This document shows, piece after piece, positions 41,872-50,354 of a stretch of 56,709 bases of DNA. The position numbers and the translations under genes were made by a program. This DNA is from a virus. The stretch spans positions 1 to 56,709 of the IMG/VR virus record IMGVR_UViG_3300031974_002957. The stretch is one strand, 5' to 3'. Numbering within the stretch: position 1 is the first letter of the stretch; the number at the start of each line of letters is the position of its first letter. The notes beneath the pieces are model-generated. The model had not been told where the DNA came from. It saw nothing but the letters and a program-made list of their open reading frames with translations, and did no database searches.

Positions 41872-42528
41872 ATGGCAGAAACACAGAATGAATTTGATTT
41901 ACAAGACATTAAAGTAGATCTTGTAGATCCTGCTAAAGCAAAAAAAGAAGACCTGACGTACGAGTTTCCTTATTGGTCTAATAAGGAACATCGGCATCTT
42001 ATCGTTACCGCGATTACACCAACAGGACAAAAACGTATTATGTCTATCATGGATAGAGATGGTACTAATCCTGACATGAAACTTATTCTTACACATTTTA
42101 CTGAAGATGATATTGATAAGAATACAGAGGACAGTTTAAAAAGGCGTAACGAAAATATCAAACGTCAAATGGAAAGACGTGAAGCACAGGCTGCAAGAGC
42201 AAAACAAGAGCAGTTATTTGGTGCAAAATTAGAAGCGTTTGAGATTGAAGAAATTAAAAACTCTAAAAACTCAGAGTTTAAAAGACTAATAAGAAAATCA
42301 AAATCTCCTATGGAAGTTGCAGCTTATAGCACGCTTCTACTTAACGAAGAACGAGCATTGGATCCTTTGGTGAGAACTAAAACTGAAGCTCTAGAGATGT
42401 TAGACATTAAACAGTCTAGAAATCCTCTAAAGAAAAAGATTCACTCAGCAGAAACTGTTACTGAAGTTATGCTGTACGCTACATTAATTCTTCAAAAGGA
42501 GCTTGATAATGCCAAAAAGAAAAAGTAA
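41872..42528 (+). CDS. Hypothetical protein with helical C-terminus, 218 aa
   Basis: The N-terminal 70 residues contain YEFPYWSNKEHRHLIVTAIT and an acidic segment. The rest is highly charged and helical (NENIKRQMERREAQAARAKQ). The C-terminal half contains two similar helical units, one around FEIEEIKNSKNSEFKRLIRK and one around LEMLDIKQSRNPLKKKI, so it is an internal duplication. No family recognised. It is the first gene after a sigma-70 promoter and overlaps the glycosyltransferase by 20 nt. Confidence 0.7.
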   Translation: MAETQNEFDLQDIKVDLVDPAKAKKEDLTYEFPYWSNKEHRHLIVTAITPTGQKRIMSIMDRDGTNPDMKLILTHFTEDDIDKNTEDSLKRRNENIKRQMERREAQAARAKQEQLFGAKLEAFEIEEIKNSKNSEFKRLIRKSKSPMEVAAYSTLLLNEERALDPLVRTKTEALEMLDIKQSRNPLKKKIHSAETVTEVMLYATLILQKELDNAKKKK

Positions 42529-43261
42529 AGAAGTAGTAAGAGAAGGAAAGGGCTTTTTAATAGTAGCAACAAAAAGAGTAGGTTACTATAAAGCCGCAGT
42601 TAAACTTGCAGAGTCTATTCTAGACTTTTGGCCTGATGCAAGAATCACATTGTTTACAGAAGAACGTTGGATTGATCAAAAGAGTGATGAATGCGCACTC
42701 GGTACTGGCGACTATCAGCTATTTGAAAACGTTATTACATGGGAAGTGCCTGCACACATTCGTGCTAAACTTTGGGCATTACAACATACACCATATGAAA
42801 CAACTTGTTATTTAGATTGTGATATGTATTGTGAGCATGAAGACATTGAAAATATCTTTGATTTGCTAGAAGATAAAGATTTAGTATTTACAAAAATTCG
42901 TCCTTATAACGCTAAGCTAACTAAACTGTCTAATACTGAAGAAATGACAGCACACTGTGGTTGGTTCATTTATAACAGCAAACCAGAAACAATTAAACTA
43001 ATGAGCTCATGGTGGGGAGAGTATTGTCATCAACAAGAGCCAGATTACGAACTAGAACATTATCCTAAGGATGCTATAAAGTGGGACACATTTACAATGT
43101 GGAGACTTTTAGAGTATAGTGATCATGGTGTAAATTGGGGCTTTGTAAAAGATCCTGACGCAAGGTGGAACTTTGTAAATGGATATAAAGAAGAAGAATT
43201 ACAGGGAGCAGAAAGAGTTCTATATCATTACACTATACCAGAATGGAAACTTGACGAATGA
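42509..43261 (+). CDS. Glycosyltransferase (GT-A fold, DxD type)
   Basis: A 250-residue protein. The N-terminal strand-turn GFLIVATKRVGYYKAAVKLA and the metal- and nucleotide-binding DxD in CYLDCDMYCEHED are GT-A features, as in GT8 or GT2-like families. The later AHCGWFIYNSKPE resembles the acceptor-site region of GT8-like enzymes. I chose ATG 42509 with AAGGAG 7 nt upstream. It overlaps the following oxygenase by 4 nt. A nucleotide sugar donor is expected; the acceptor is unknown. Confidence 0.8.
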   Translation: MPKRKSKEVVREGKGFLIVATKRVGYYKAAVKLAESILDFWPDARITLFTEERWIDQKSDECALGTGDYQLFENVITWEVPAHIRAKLWALQHTPYETTCYLDCDMYCEHEDIENIFDLLEDKDLVFTKIRPYNAKLTKLSNTEEMTAHCGWFIYNSKPETIKLMSSWWGEYCHQQEPDYELEHYPKDAIKWDTFTMWRLLEYSDHGVNWGFVKDPDARWNFVNGYKEEELQGAERVLYHYTIPEWKLDE

Positions 43262-43908
43262 GATGGATTAACGTTAGCGACGAGCTACAAGACATCTTGC
43301 GTCCATATACTGAATGGTTTTTTAACCAAGATTTGTCTGATCTTAGAGAAGCTATTGACACAAAAAGAGCAGGCGAGTATAATGTTATTACTGGTTGTGA
43401 TGAAAAATATTTAAATATGATTGTAGAAAAAGATGGAGAACATATTGGTTTTCCTGAACATACAAAGTCTATTGATATTTTAATGGACGGAAGAGCGCCA
43501 GAACATCATAGAAAAGAATGTCAAAAACTTAATCAAGAACTTTGTTCATATCTAGGTGCACGAAATCAAGCAGTACAAGTATACTATCCTGAAGGCGGAT
43601 TTATGAGCTGGCATAATAACTGGAATGCTTCTGGTTATAATATTTTAATGTCGTACACAAAACGCGGCAACGGCTTTTTTAAATACAGAGATCCCCTTAC
43701 ACACGAAATAGTAGAAATGAAAGATAAGCCCGGTTGGTCTTGTAAAGTAGGATACTACGGAAAAGGAAGAGAGCCAGACAAAGTTTATTATCATTGTGCT
43801 GGCTCTTACGAGGATCGTTTAACTTTAGGTTTTGTTATTCCTCATTTGGAAATCTGGAGAAACATGATTGAAGATATCTCTGGAGAAGATGCTACTTCGT
43901 TCCAATAA
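43258..43908 (+). CDS. 2OG-Fe(II) oxygenase-like protein (HxN variant)
   Basis: A 216-residue protein with the double-stranded beta-helix core of prolyl-4-hydroxylase-type enzymes: QVYYPEGGFMSWHNNWN with His119 and Asn121 in the HxD position, GYNILMSYTKRGNGFFKYRD, WSCKVGYYG, the distal His179 in YYHCAGS and Arg187 in DRLTLGFVI. HxN in place of HxD is unusual but known to occur in some phage members, as I recall. It is coupled by a 4-nt overlap (ATGA) to the glycosyltransferase, which suggests hydroxylation of a protein or glycan before glycosylation. Confidence 0.75.
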   Translation: MRWINVSDELQDILRPYTEWFFNQDLSDLREAIDTKRAGEYNVITGCDEKYLNMIVEKDGEHIGFPEHTKSIDILMDGRAPEHHRKECQKLNQELCSYLGARNQAVQVYYPEGGFMSWHNNWNASGYNILMSYTKRGNGFFKYRDPLTHEIVEMKDKPGWSCKVGYYGKGREPDKVYYHCAGSYEDRLTLGFVIPHLEIWRNMIEDISGEDATSFQ

Positions 43909-44545
43909 CCATAAAACGTTCAAATTCATTTAGTCCATCAAACGTCCAGTATTTTTGTTTAATGCTTCCACTGTAAAGAGGATACTTAACACCAGTATTT
44001 TCTAAATGTGCTGGCATGCTGTCTACACAATTAATACCATACATTTCTTTTATAACATTAGAGTTTTGTATAGCAAAAATACAGTCTGGATTAGCGGTTG
44101 TTAATTCTTTTAAAGGATACATTGTCTCTGCACACATAGAAATTAAAATGTCTGATTGTAGTGCATTAATATCATGAAAAGCAAAAGGTATGTCCCAATT
44201 AATGTGATTAATTTCTACACCGTTTTCACTGTAATGTCTATTAAATACTTTAGACAATTCTAAAGCATCTTTGTCTACATCAATAAGATTTAGTTTCTTT
44301 ACAAACAAGTTTTCACAAAGTAAAGGAACTAAAGGAAAGCCTAACCATGAATTGAGAACTGTAATAGTAAGTTTTCTTTTATCTAAAAACTCGTCTAGTT
44401 TTTCTACTAACCAAATAGCGGCTTCCATAGAATTTGGATTTAAAGACTTACGAAAGTCTTCGTCTTTGTAGGGCATTTCGTAATGAATTTTATCTAACGC
44501 ATCACCCCAGTTTTTATAATTATTTAAGAAATTATAACTTAACAT
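43892..44545 (-). CDS. SAM-dependent methyltransferase-like protein
   Basis: A 217-residue protein, starting at ATG 44545 (MLSYNFLNNYKNWG) with a 14-nt overlap of the upstream glycosyltransferase. TITVLNSWLGFPLVPLLCEN followed by NLIDVDKDALELSKVFN looks like methyltransferase motifs I and II (strand, Gly-loop, acidic residue at the end of strand 2), and DILISMCAETMYPL like motif IV. It lies last in the minus-strand glycosyltransferase run. An O- or N-methylation of the same glycan is plausible. Motif I is degenerate (one Gly), so certainty is limited. Confidence 0.6.
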   Translation of the reverse strand: MLSYNFLNNYKNWGDALDKIHYEMPYKDEDFRKSLNPNSMEAAIWLVEKLDEFLDKRKLTITVLNSWLGFPLVPLLCENLFVKKLNLIDVDKDALELSKVFNRHYSENGVEINHINWDIPFAFHDINALQSDILISMCAETMYPLKELTTANPDCIFAIQNSNVIKEMYGINCVDSMPAHLENTGVKYPLYSGSIKQKYWTFDGLNEFERFMVIGTK

Positions 44546-45215
44546 CTTCTGGTCTCTCCATTGAATCATATAGACAAATTAAAGGCTCTTTTCTTTCTAC
44601 AAACTGTCTTACATCTGTAGGCCACATATAACCATTATTATAACTATACACCCAACCATCTGGGAAATAGTCTAACTTTAATAATCGTTCCCGTTGATGC
44701 CCAAACAAATTGTCTAAGCCTCTGTAATAATAAAACATCTGAGACGGATAGTCTCTAACAAACTTTGTAATCTTTTTTGTGTCTAATGTATCGTTCCATC
44801 TCAATACACTAGAGTTTAGTTCAGTGTATGCCCAAGGAATATCTTTTACGTCTGTTTTCATCTTTTTAAGATTATGCCAATGTGTTCTTACAAACACTAG
44901 TCTGTCATCACATTCATGATTAACGATACAATCAACATTTTTTTGTATATTAATATCTAAGTCAAAGAAAAGTTTTTCTCCTCTTTGTCTTACAATTTTA
45001 TTGTCAAACAAATATAATTTATTCCACCATTTTTCGTAATAGTTTCCTTCAGGTAAAGGAATAACATTAATGTCTACGTTTAGGTTGTGCGGGAATTCTG
45101 TGAGACAGAAGAACTCAAATTCTTCTGTAATATGCTCTTTGCATAAATTATGTATTCGGTTAACATATTCGGGTCCATATCTTTCACCCCATTTCACCGT
45201 GTAAATATTTATCAT
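44532..45215 (-). CDS. Glycosyltransferase paralogue A
   Basis: A 227-residue protein. It begins MINIYTVKWGERYGPEYVNR, the opening shared with three neighbours, and has the DxD in KLFFDLDINIQKN and the late block DGWVYSYNNGYMWP. Start at the ATGA overlap (45215) with the upstream gene. It belongs to a small GT-A family of phage glycosyltransferases whose N-terminus contains K(W/Y)GxxY and VN. Donor and acceptor are unknown. Confidence 0.75.
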   Translation of the reverse strand: MINIYTVKWGERYGPEYVNRIHNLCKEHITEEFEFFCLTEFPHNLNVDINVIPLPEGNYYEKWWNKLYLFDNKIVRQRGEKLFFDLDINIQKNVDCIVNHECDDRLVFVRTHWHNLKKMKTDVKDIPWAYTELNSSVLRWNDTLDTKKITKFVRDYPSQMFYYYRGLDNLFGHQRERLLKLDYFPDGWVYSYNNGYMWPTDVRQFVERKEPLICLYDSMERPEDVKL

Positions 45216-46039
45216 TTCCAATGCTCCAATAGATCAGGATCTGCTAACTGATCTTGTTTTGTTTGCCCTCTTGAACTATCTTCAAAAGGCAACAAATCAA
45301 TATTAAAAACACAAAGTATAGGTTCTGGTCTATACTTGTCTACTTCTAAATCTCCCGCGTCCCAATCCCTTCCTCTGTTATAAGAGTAGGCATACTCGCT
45401 AGGAAAATGTCCCCAAAGAGGATCTTTGCTAAACTCACCCCATCTCCAGCTATGATAGTTATCAGTGCCGTCTGTAAATGTGAACCAAATTCTTTCTTGG
45501 TGCTCTAATACATCTTTCCAAATAACTTCTGCTTGATCGTCGCTCCAAACTTGACATGAACCATTAGTATAAGCACCATGTGCCAACTTAAACTGTCTAG
45601 ACGTCATGGGACGAGGATCTTGCCACCAACTTCTTAATTTTGTAGGACGTTCTAAGTCGTACATAATTATAGGCTCTAGATCGTTTTGTACAATTACATC
45701 AAGATCAAGGAATACGAAACGGCCACTAGGCTTATCATCAGCGAAGTTATGAGTATTAAACACAAACGTTTTCGGCCTATCCCAGCATCTTGCCATTCCA
45801 TATTTAAAATTGTCGCTACCAAACCAGTATTTAGGATGGATATTGGGTATATCAGGAAAGGGAATAATTTTAATATCATCATACAAACCATCAGGATGCT
45901 CAGTGTAACAGTAGAAATGATGCTCAAATTTTTCATCATTTGTATGCCTCTTTGTCATATTATATAGTTTGTTTACAAAATGAGGTCCGTATTTGGTGCC
46001 CCATTTAGAAACAATATAGTTTACTCTTATCCTCTCCAT
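45212..46039 (-). CDS. Glycosyltransferase paralogue B
   Basis: A 275-residue member of the same family: NYIVSKWGTKYGPHFVNKLY, DxD in FVFLDLDVIVQNDLEP, HSWRWGEF and EYAYSYNRGRDWD. It is a little longer than its neighbours at the C-terminus (SSRGQTKQDQLADPDLLEHW). It overlaps both neighbours by a few bases in the run. Confidence 0.8.
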   Translation of the reverse strand: MERIRVNYIVSKWGTKYGPHFVNKLYNMTKRHTNDEKFEHHFYCYTEHPDGLYDDIKIIPFPDIPNIHPKYWFGSDNFKYGMARCWDRPKTFVFNTHNFADDKPSGRFVFLDLDVIVQNDLEPIIMYDLERPTKLRSWWQDPRPMTSRQFKLAHGAYTNGSCQVWSDDQAEVIWKDVLEHQERIWFTFTDGTDNYHSWRWGEFSKDPLWGHFPSEYAYSYNRGRDWDAGDLEVDKYRPEPILCVFNIDLLPFEDSSRGQTKQDQLADPDLLEHWK

Positions 46040-46782
46040 AATTTTAGTAAACTCTCATCTTTTAAATCTTCAAACTTTACTTGTTTTTTTGCTTTAGGAT
46101 CTGGTGTATTGTCTGTATTAAATAAACAGAATTTTGCATCGGGACGAAACTTATATTGTTCAATATCATCTGGGAACGACATTCCCCTATTGTAACTGTA
46201 TACCCATTCATGTGGAATGTTTTTCCAAAAGTCTCTATATCTCCAATAATGATAATTGTCTGAGCCTTTATAGAATGTAGTAAACACCATACGATCATTA
46301 ATGAGAACATCATGATAAATGTGTTTACATTGTTCACCATTCCAACACATTACACTAGAGTTAAAAAACGTGCCTCTCATATCAATAAAAAGCCTGTCGT
46401 GTTTTTGTTTTGGATCCTGCCAATTTGTATGAACAATTCTAGGTTTATTAGCTAGTACATCTAAATCATTTATCTTGTTCTGTATAACAACATCTAAATC
46501 CAAATAACACCATTTACCAGGATAGTGAAGCCACTCGTATGAATTAAATACGAGAAACTTTGCCCTATCCCAGCAATAGTTTTCTTTATTGAACCAATAT
46601 TTTGGATGGAGTATGCCGTCATCTGGAATATACGCACTATCGCATATTAATCCATCGGGCTCTTCTGTATAGCATGTAAAGGTAAAATCTCTAGTATAGT
46701 TCTTTTTAACCATTTTGTAGAGATTGTTTACATGCTCTGCAGAGTACTTTGTACCCCATTTTATACAGACAAAATTCATCAT
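46027..46782 (-). CDS. Glycosyltransferase paralogue C
   Basis: A 251-residue protein with MNFVCIKWGTKYSAEHVNNL, DxD in CYLDLDVVIQNKIND, HYWRYRDFWKNIPHEW and YSYNRGMSFPDD. It is most similar to paralogue B, including an aligned HPKYWF motif, so the two probably arose by tandem duplication. Overlap with B is 13 nt. The second Met at 46779 is an equally good start. Confidence 0.8.
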   Translation of the reverse strand: MMNFVCIKWGTKYSAEHVNNLYKMVKKNYTRDFTFTCYTEEPDGLICDSAYIPDDGILHPKYWFNKENYCWDRAKFLVFNSYEWLHYPGKWCYLDLDVVIQNKINDLDVLANKPRIVHTNWQDPKQKHDRLFIDMRGTFFNSSVMCWNGEQCKHIYHDVLINDRMVFTTFYKGSDNYHYWRYRDFWKNIPHEWVYSYNRGMSFPDDIEQYKFRPDAKFCLFNTDNTPDPKAKKQVKFEDLKDESLLKLWRG

Positions 46783-46791
46783 AAAAAGATT

Positions 46792-47028
46792 TTACTCATT
46801 TACTACATTTTGAATAACGTAGTCTCTCCCATACATTAATCCATAGTTAACTAATTCAGAACAAATGTTAGCAGCTTTGTCATCAAATTCTTCTCTGGGT
46901 CCTTGTACGACAATCGAAACAAATTCGCCATCTCTAAGTTTGTCTAAAATTTGATCTGTATCGCCCTTGTCCCATTCGTCAAAGCTACTAAAAAACGCGG
47001 TTGCTGTTCTTACTGTTCTTGCTTCCAT
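46792..47028 (-). CDS. Small protein within the glycosyltransferase run, 78 aa
   Basis: A 78-residue acidic protein, starting MEARTVRTATAFFSSFDEWD and ending YGLMYGRDYVIQNVVNE. It overlaps the upstream glycosyltransferase by 19 nt. No family recognised. Because it sits in the middle of the run, it may be a partner or regulator of these enzymes. Confidence 0.6.
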   Translation of the reverse strand: MEARTVRTATAFFSSFDEWDKGDTDQILDKLRDGEFVSIVVQGPREEFDDKAANICSELVNYGLMYGRDYVIQNVVNE

Positions 47029-47660
47029 AACATACTCCTATTGTACTCATCTATAAGGTTAGGAAAGTCTTCTTGTCCATTTAATAATGCGATTGAATAA
47101 TCTTGTTTGTATTCACCGCCTGAAAATTTAAACGAATATATTTCTCCATCTGGAAATAAATCAAAACTAAAGTTTTCGTGAAAGAGAAATCTATCGTCAC
47201 CTGCATACTTTACCATGTAATAGTCTGCATTCTCCCTCCAGTAATTATATATGTGAGATGCGTCTTTCCAAAGCATAACACTAGAATTATAATTACTAAG
47301 AAAATTATAGGACCATTCCTTAGATTTTATAAAAGGAAAGTCGCTATGTTTCCAATAAGTATAACAAATAACTGGCCGTTTGTCAAGATAATTCCACATG
47401 TGATCTATGTTTTTCTGTAGAATTGTGTCCAAGTCTAAATATAGGACAGAGCCTAGGTTGTTGTAGCGCATTAGTTTAATCTTTTCCCAATGCCCCTCAG
47501 GTTCCCAATCCATATCAATAACATTGATATTTTTATTTAGATCAGTGGGGTTGTCAGTAACGCAAACATAATTATACTTACCTTCTGTTTTTTCATAAAT
47601 AGAGTTAACAGTGTTTGCTGAGTACTTATCACCGTATTTTAATGTTAAAATTGTTTTCAT
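47010..47660 (-). CDS. Glycosyltransferase paralogue D
   Basis: A 216-residue protein starting MKTILTLKYGDKYSANTVNS; DxD is in VLYLDLDTILQKNID, and the late block is DGEIYSFKFSGGEY. It is the shortest and most divergent member of the run but keeps the shared opening and DxD. It heads the minus-strand run; no obvious promoter box is seen before it, although the plus-strand late box at 47677 is adjacent. Confidence 0.78.
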   Translation of the reverse strand: MKTILTLKYGDKYSANTVNSIYEKTEGKYNYVCVTDNPTDLNKNINVIDMDWEPEGHWEKIKLMRYNNLGSVLYLDLDTILQKNIDHMWNYLDKRPVICYTYWKHSDFPFIKSKEWSYNFLSNYNSSVMLWKDASHIYNYWRENADYYMVKYAGDDRFLFHENFSFDLFPDGEIYSFKFSGGEYKQDYSIALLNGQEDFPNLIDEYNRSMLWKQEQ

Positions 47661-47676
47661 TAGAGCCAATAATTTT

Positions 47677-47684
47677 TATAAATA
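47677..47684 (+). promoter_or_regulatory. Late promoter box TATAAATA
   Basis: An exact TATAAATA, 23 nt before the ATG at 47708, between the minus-strand glycosyltransferases and the plus-strand fibre genes. AAGAGG in the short leader can serve as ribosome binding site. Confidence 0.75.
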
Positions 47685-47707
47685 ACAAAGTAAGAGGATA
47701 ATACTAA

Positions 47708-48034
47708 ATGGCAACTGTAGCAAACATTGTTATTGATCAAGGAACCACGTTTTCCACATCAATTAACCTGTCTAATGATGACGGATCTGCAAAGGATCTG
47801 TCAGATTATACAGCGCGAGCTCAGTTGCGCAAAAGTTATTACACCAATACTTATACAAGTTTTACAACCTCGAAAGTAAACTTGACTGGAGAATTAACTA
47901 TTTCTTTGACAGCAGCACAAACAACTGCCTTAAAAGCTGGCAGGTATGTTTACGATGTTGAAATAGAATCTTCAGCAGAAACCCTTCGAGTGTTGGAAGG
48001 CATTATAACAGTAACTCCAGAGGTAACACGATAA
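47708..48034 (+). CDS. Tail-fibre-associated protein, 108 aa
   Basis: A beta-rich protein: IVIDQGTTFSTSINLSNDDG, then YTARAQLRKSYYTNTYTSF and a C-terminal GRYVYDVEIESSAETLRVLE. The form (DQGTTF... DLSDYTARAQLRK) is common in phage tail proteins before fibre genes. It is first in the second fibre group, behind a late box, with stop/start overlap of 1 nt to the next gene. Confidence 0.75.
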   Translation: MATVANIVIDQGTTFSTSINLSNDDGSAKDLSDYTARAQLRKSYYTNTYTSFTTSKVNLTGELTISLTAAQTTALKAGRYVYDVEIESSAETLRVLEGIITVTPEVTR

Positions 48035-48273
48035 TGGCAATCAAAGTAACGGTTCCTACAAGAAGAGGCGGAGTAGTTACTACAACCACTTCTACTTCCA
48101 AAGTACAAACGGCGACAAAATTAGAAGGTCTATCAAACGTTGACTTATCGGACGCACAAGATGGATATACATTTACATATAATGCCGATACTGGAAAATG
48201 GGAGGCAACTCCTGTTTCTGGTTTAGCTATTTCGTCTGATAACATTCAATCGTTAGATGGCGGAACATATTAA
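48034..48273 (+). CDS. Small fibre-like protein ending LDGGTY, 79 aa
   Basis: A 79-residue Thr-rich protein: MAIKVTVPTRRGGVVTTTTS, then DLSDAQDGYTFTYNADTGKW and a C-terminal QSLDGGTY. The same C-terminal LDGG(T/S)Y occurs in the proteins ending at 49845 and 50935. It may be a fibre-attachment or capping unit. After it, 48274-48354 holds an AT-rich spacer with a CTAAATATAT late-like box. Confidence 0.7.
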   Translation: MAIKVTVPTRRGGVVTTTTSTSKVQTATKLEGLSNVDLSDAQDGYTFTYNADTGKWEATPVSGLAISSDNIQSLDGGTY

Positions 48274-48354
48274 AGTTTTTTACACAAATAAAAATTGATG
48301 AACTTGGTTATTATAAACTATAAAAAAATCTAAATATATTTAGGAGAAAATTAG

Positions 48355-49845
48355 ATGGCAACAGTAATTCAGATTAAAAGGTCTAGCGGTTCAGCTGCTC
48401 CTACTACGACGGATTTAGCCGAAGCCGAATTAGCGTATAGCCAAGACGCATCCAACGATGGTGCAAGTGCTATTATGTACATTGAGTCTAAGGACTCAAA
48501 CGGCTCAGCAGTTATCCAGAAAGTAGGCGGTAAGTACTATACTGACCTAGTCGATGGAGCTACAAGCTCTAATACTGCTTCTGCCTTAGTTAAAAGAGAT
48601 GCTTCTGGCAACTTTACGGCAGGCACAATTACAGCTGACTTAACCGGTGATGTTACTGGTACAGTTAGCTCATTAAGCAACCATGACACTGACAATGTAA
48701 CTGAAGGTTCTAGCAACCTTTACTTTACAGATGCAAGAGCAAGAAGCTCAATTAGTGTAAGTGGTGATTTAAGTTACGACTCCTCAACAGGTGTTATTAG
48801 CTTCACAAACGACGCTGGTGACATTGAGAGTGTTGTAGCAGGTACAGGTTTAACAGGTGGTGGCACATCAGGAGACGTTACACTTAACGTTGATATGTCA
48901 GCATTTGACTCCGACGATTTAACAGAAGGTTCAAGCAACCTTTACTTTACAGATGCAAGAGCGCAAGGTGCTATCACTGTTAACTCCACTCTTTCTAAGT
49001 CTGGTGGTCTAATCAGTATACCAGAATCTGGTGTTACAGCAGCATCTTATGGTTCTACAACAGCCGTTCCTGTTATTACAGTTGACGCACAAGGTAGAAT
49101 TACAGCAGCTACTACAGCAGCTATTGCTACATCTTTTGATATCAGCGATGGTAGCACAACAGATACAGTAGCAGGTGGCGAGACTCTTACATTTAACGGC
49201 ACAACTAACGAAACAGAAGTTACTGTTAGTGCAAACGCTGTTACAGTAGGACTTGTAACTAACCCAACAATCGGCGGTAACTTAACAGTTTCTGGTAACC
49301 TAACAGTAGCTGGTACTACTACACAGGTTGACACCACAAACTTAACAGTAAGCGATCCTTTGTTCCAATTAGCTTCTGGAAACGATTCTACAGACGCAGT
49401 TGACATTGGTTTCTTTGGTCTATATGACACAAGCGGCTCACAAGACCTATATGCTGGTCTATTCCGTGATGCCAACGATGGTAAATGGAAGCTCTTTAAG
49501 GACTCCCAGAGTGCTCCTACTACAACTGTAGACACATCAGCAACAGGTTACTCTGTAGCTACTATGGTAGCAAACGTAGAAGGTAATGTTACTGGTAACA
49601 TAACTGGTGATATAACCGGTGATGTAACTGGTTCACTAACAGGCGGTACAGTTTCCGGTCTAACTGCTGCAATTGCAGTAGCAGACGGTGGTACAGGTGC
49701 TGGTAGCTTTACCGCTAACGGTATTGTGTACGGTAACGGAACAGGTGCTTTACAAGTAACAGCAGCTGGTGCCGACGGTACTTTCCTTGTTTCTAACAAC
49801 GGAACACCTGAGTGGGCATCTACTTTAGACGGTGGCTCTTACTAA
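48355..49845 (+). CDS. Tail fibre protein, 496 aa
   Basis: The N-terminus MATVIQIKRSSGSAAPTTTD with LAEAELAYS resembles an Mtd_N-type fibre opening. The shaft has repeats such as LTGDVTGTVSSLSNHDTDNV and two copies of EGSSNLYFTDARA. A second shaft region follows (GNVTGNITGDITGDVTGS), then NGIVYGNGTGALQVTAAG and a C-terminal STLDGGSY. It is a likely receptor-contact or shaft fibre. AGGAG precedes the ATG. A GC-rich hairpin follows. Confidence 0.85.
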   Translation: MATVIQIKRSSGSAAPTTTDLAEAELAYSQDASNDGASAIMYIESKDSNGSAVIQKVGGKYYTDLVDGATSSNTASALVKRDASGNFTAGTITADLTGDVTGTVSSLSNHDTDNVTEGSSNLYFTDARARSSISVSGDLSYDSSTGVISFTNDAGDIESVVAGTGLTGGGTSGDVTLNVDMSAFDSDDLTEGSSNLYFTDARAQGAITVNSTLSKSGGLISIPESGVTAASYGSTTAVPVITVDAQGRITAATTAAIATSFDISDGSTTDTVAGGETLTFNGTTNETEVTVSANAVTVGLVTNPTIGGNLTVSGNLTVAGTTTQVDTTNLTVSDPLFQLASGNDSTDAVDIGFFGLYDTSGSQDLYAGLFRDANDGKWKLFKDSQSAPTTTVDTSATGYSVATMVANVEGNVTGNITGDITGDVTGSLTGGTVSGLTAAIAVADGGTGAGSFTANGIVYGNGTGALQVTAAGADGTFLVSNNGTPEWASTLDGGSY

Positions 49846-49857
49846 GATTATTAAACG

Positions 49858-49877
49858 GGGGGGAGATAACTCCCCCC
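49858..49877 (+). other. GC-rich hairpin without T-run
   Basis: GGGGGGAG (49858-49865) and CTCCCCCC (49870-49877) form a perfect 8-bp stem with an ATAA loop, right after the fibre gene. It resembles the gp32 terminator stem, but AAACTG follows instead of T residues. It may be a weak attenuator or an mRNA-end stabiliser. Confidence 0.7.
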
Positions 49878-49893
49878 AAACTGAGGTGGAATG

Positions 49894-50340
49894 ATGGATA
49901 CAAATACACAACAAAATGATGCTTTAATTAATGAATACATTCAAAGTTTATCGAAGAAGTTAACTGATAAAACAATGGATGGAGTTTTGTTAGAAGCTAA
50001 ACTTAAACTTGCTAATAAACAAGTTAAGGAATTGGAAGAATACGTTGTTACTTTAAAACAAAGTTTTGAAGAGCAACAAGAGGAAAAGGAAACAAGCTCT
50101 GAAGATGAGGTTTCGACTTTAGTTGAAACAAACGCATTTTTAGAAAAAGAAAACGATATGTTAAAACAAGAATTACAAAAGGCTAAACAGGCAGTAAAAG
50201 ATTTAAAAAATGCCGAGCCTAAAGAAGTCTTGTTAGACGAAAAACTTAAAACCTCTAATGAAATTTTAGTGAAAGAACTTTCACAAGCCGATAAGAAAAT
50301 TGACTCCTTGAAAAGACAGTTAGCAGAGTACACTAATTAA
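49894..50340 (+). CDS. Coiled-coil protein, 148 aa
   Basis: A nearly uninterrupted heptad-rich helical protein (LEAKLKLANKQVKELEEYVV; NAFLEKENDMLKQELQKAKQ). ATG 49894 is preceded at good distance by GAGGTGG; ATG 49891 is an alternative. It lies between fibre genes, which suggests a fibre-folding chaperone or trimeric connector, but no family match is recognised. Confidence 0.7.
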   Translation: MDTNTQQNDALINEYIQSLSKKLTDKTMDGVLLEAKLKLANKQVKELEEYVVTLKQSFEEQQEEKETSSEDEVSTLVETNAFLEKENDMLKQELQKAKQAVKDLKNAEPKEVLLDEKLKTSNEILVKELSQADKKIDSLKRQLAEYTN

Positions 50341-50354
50341 ATAGGAGAAGCTAA

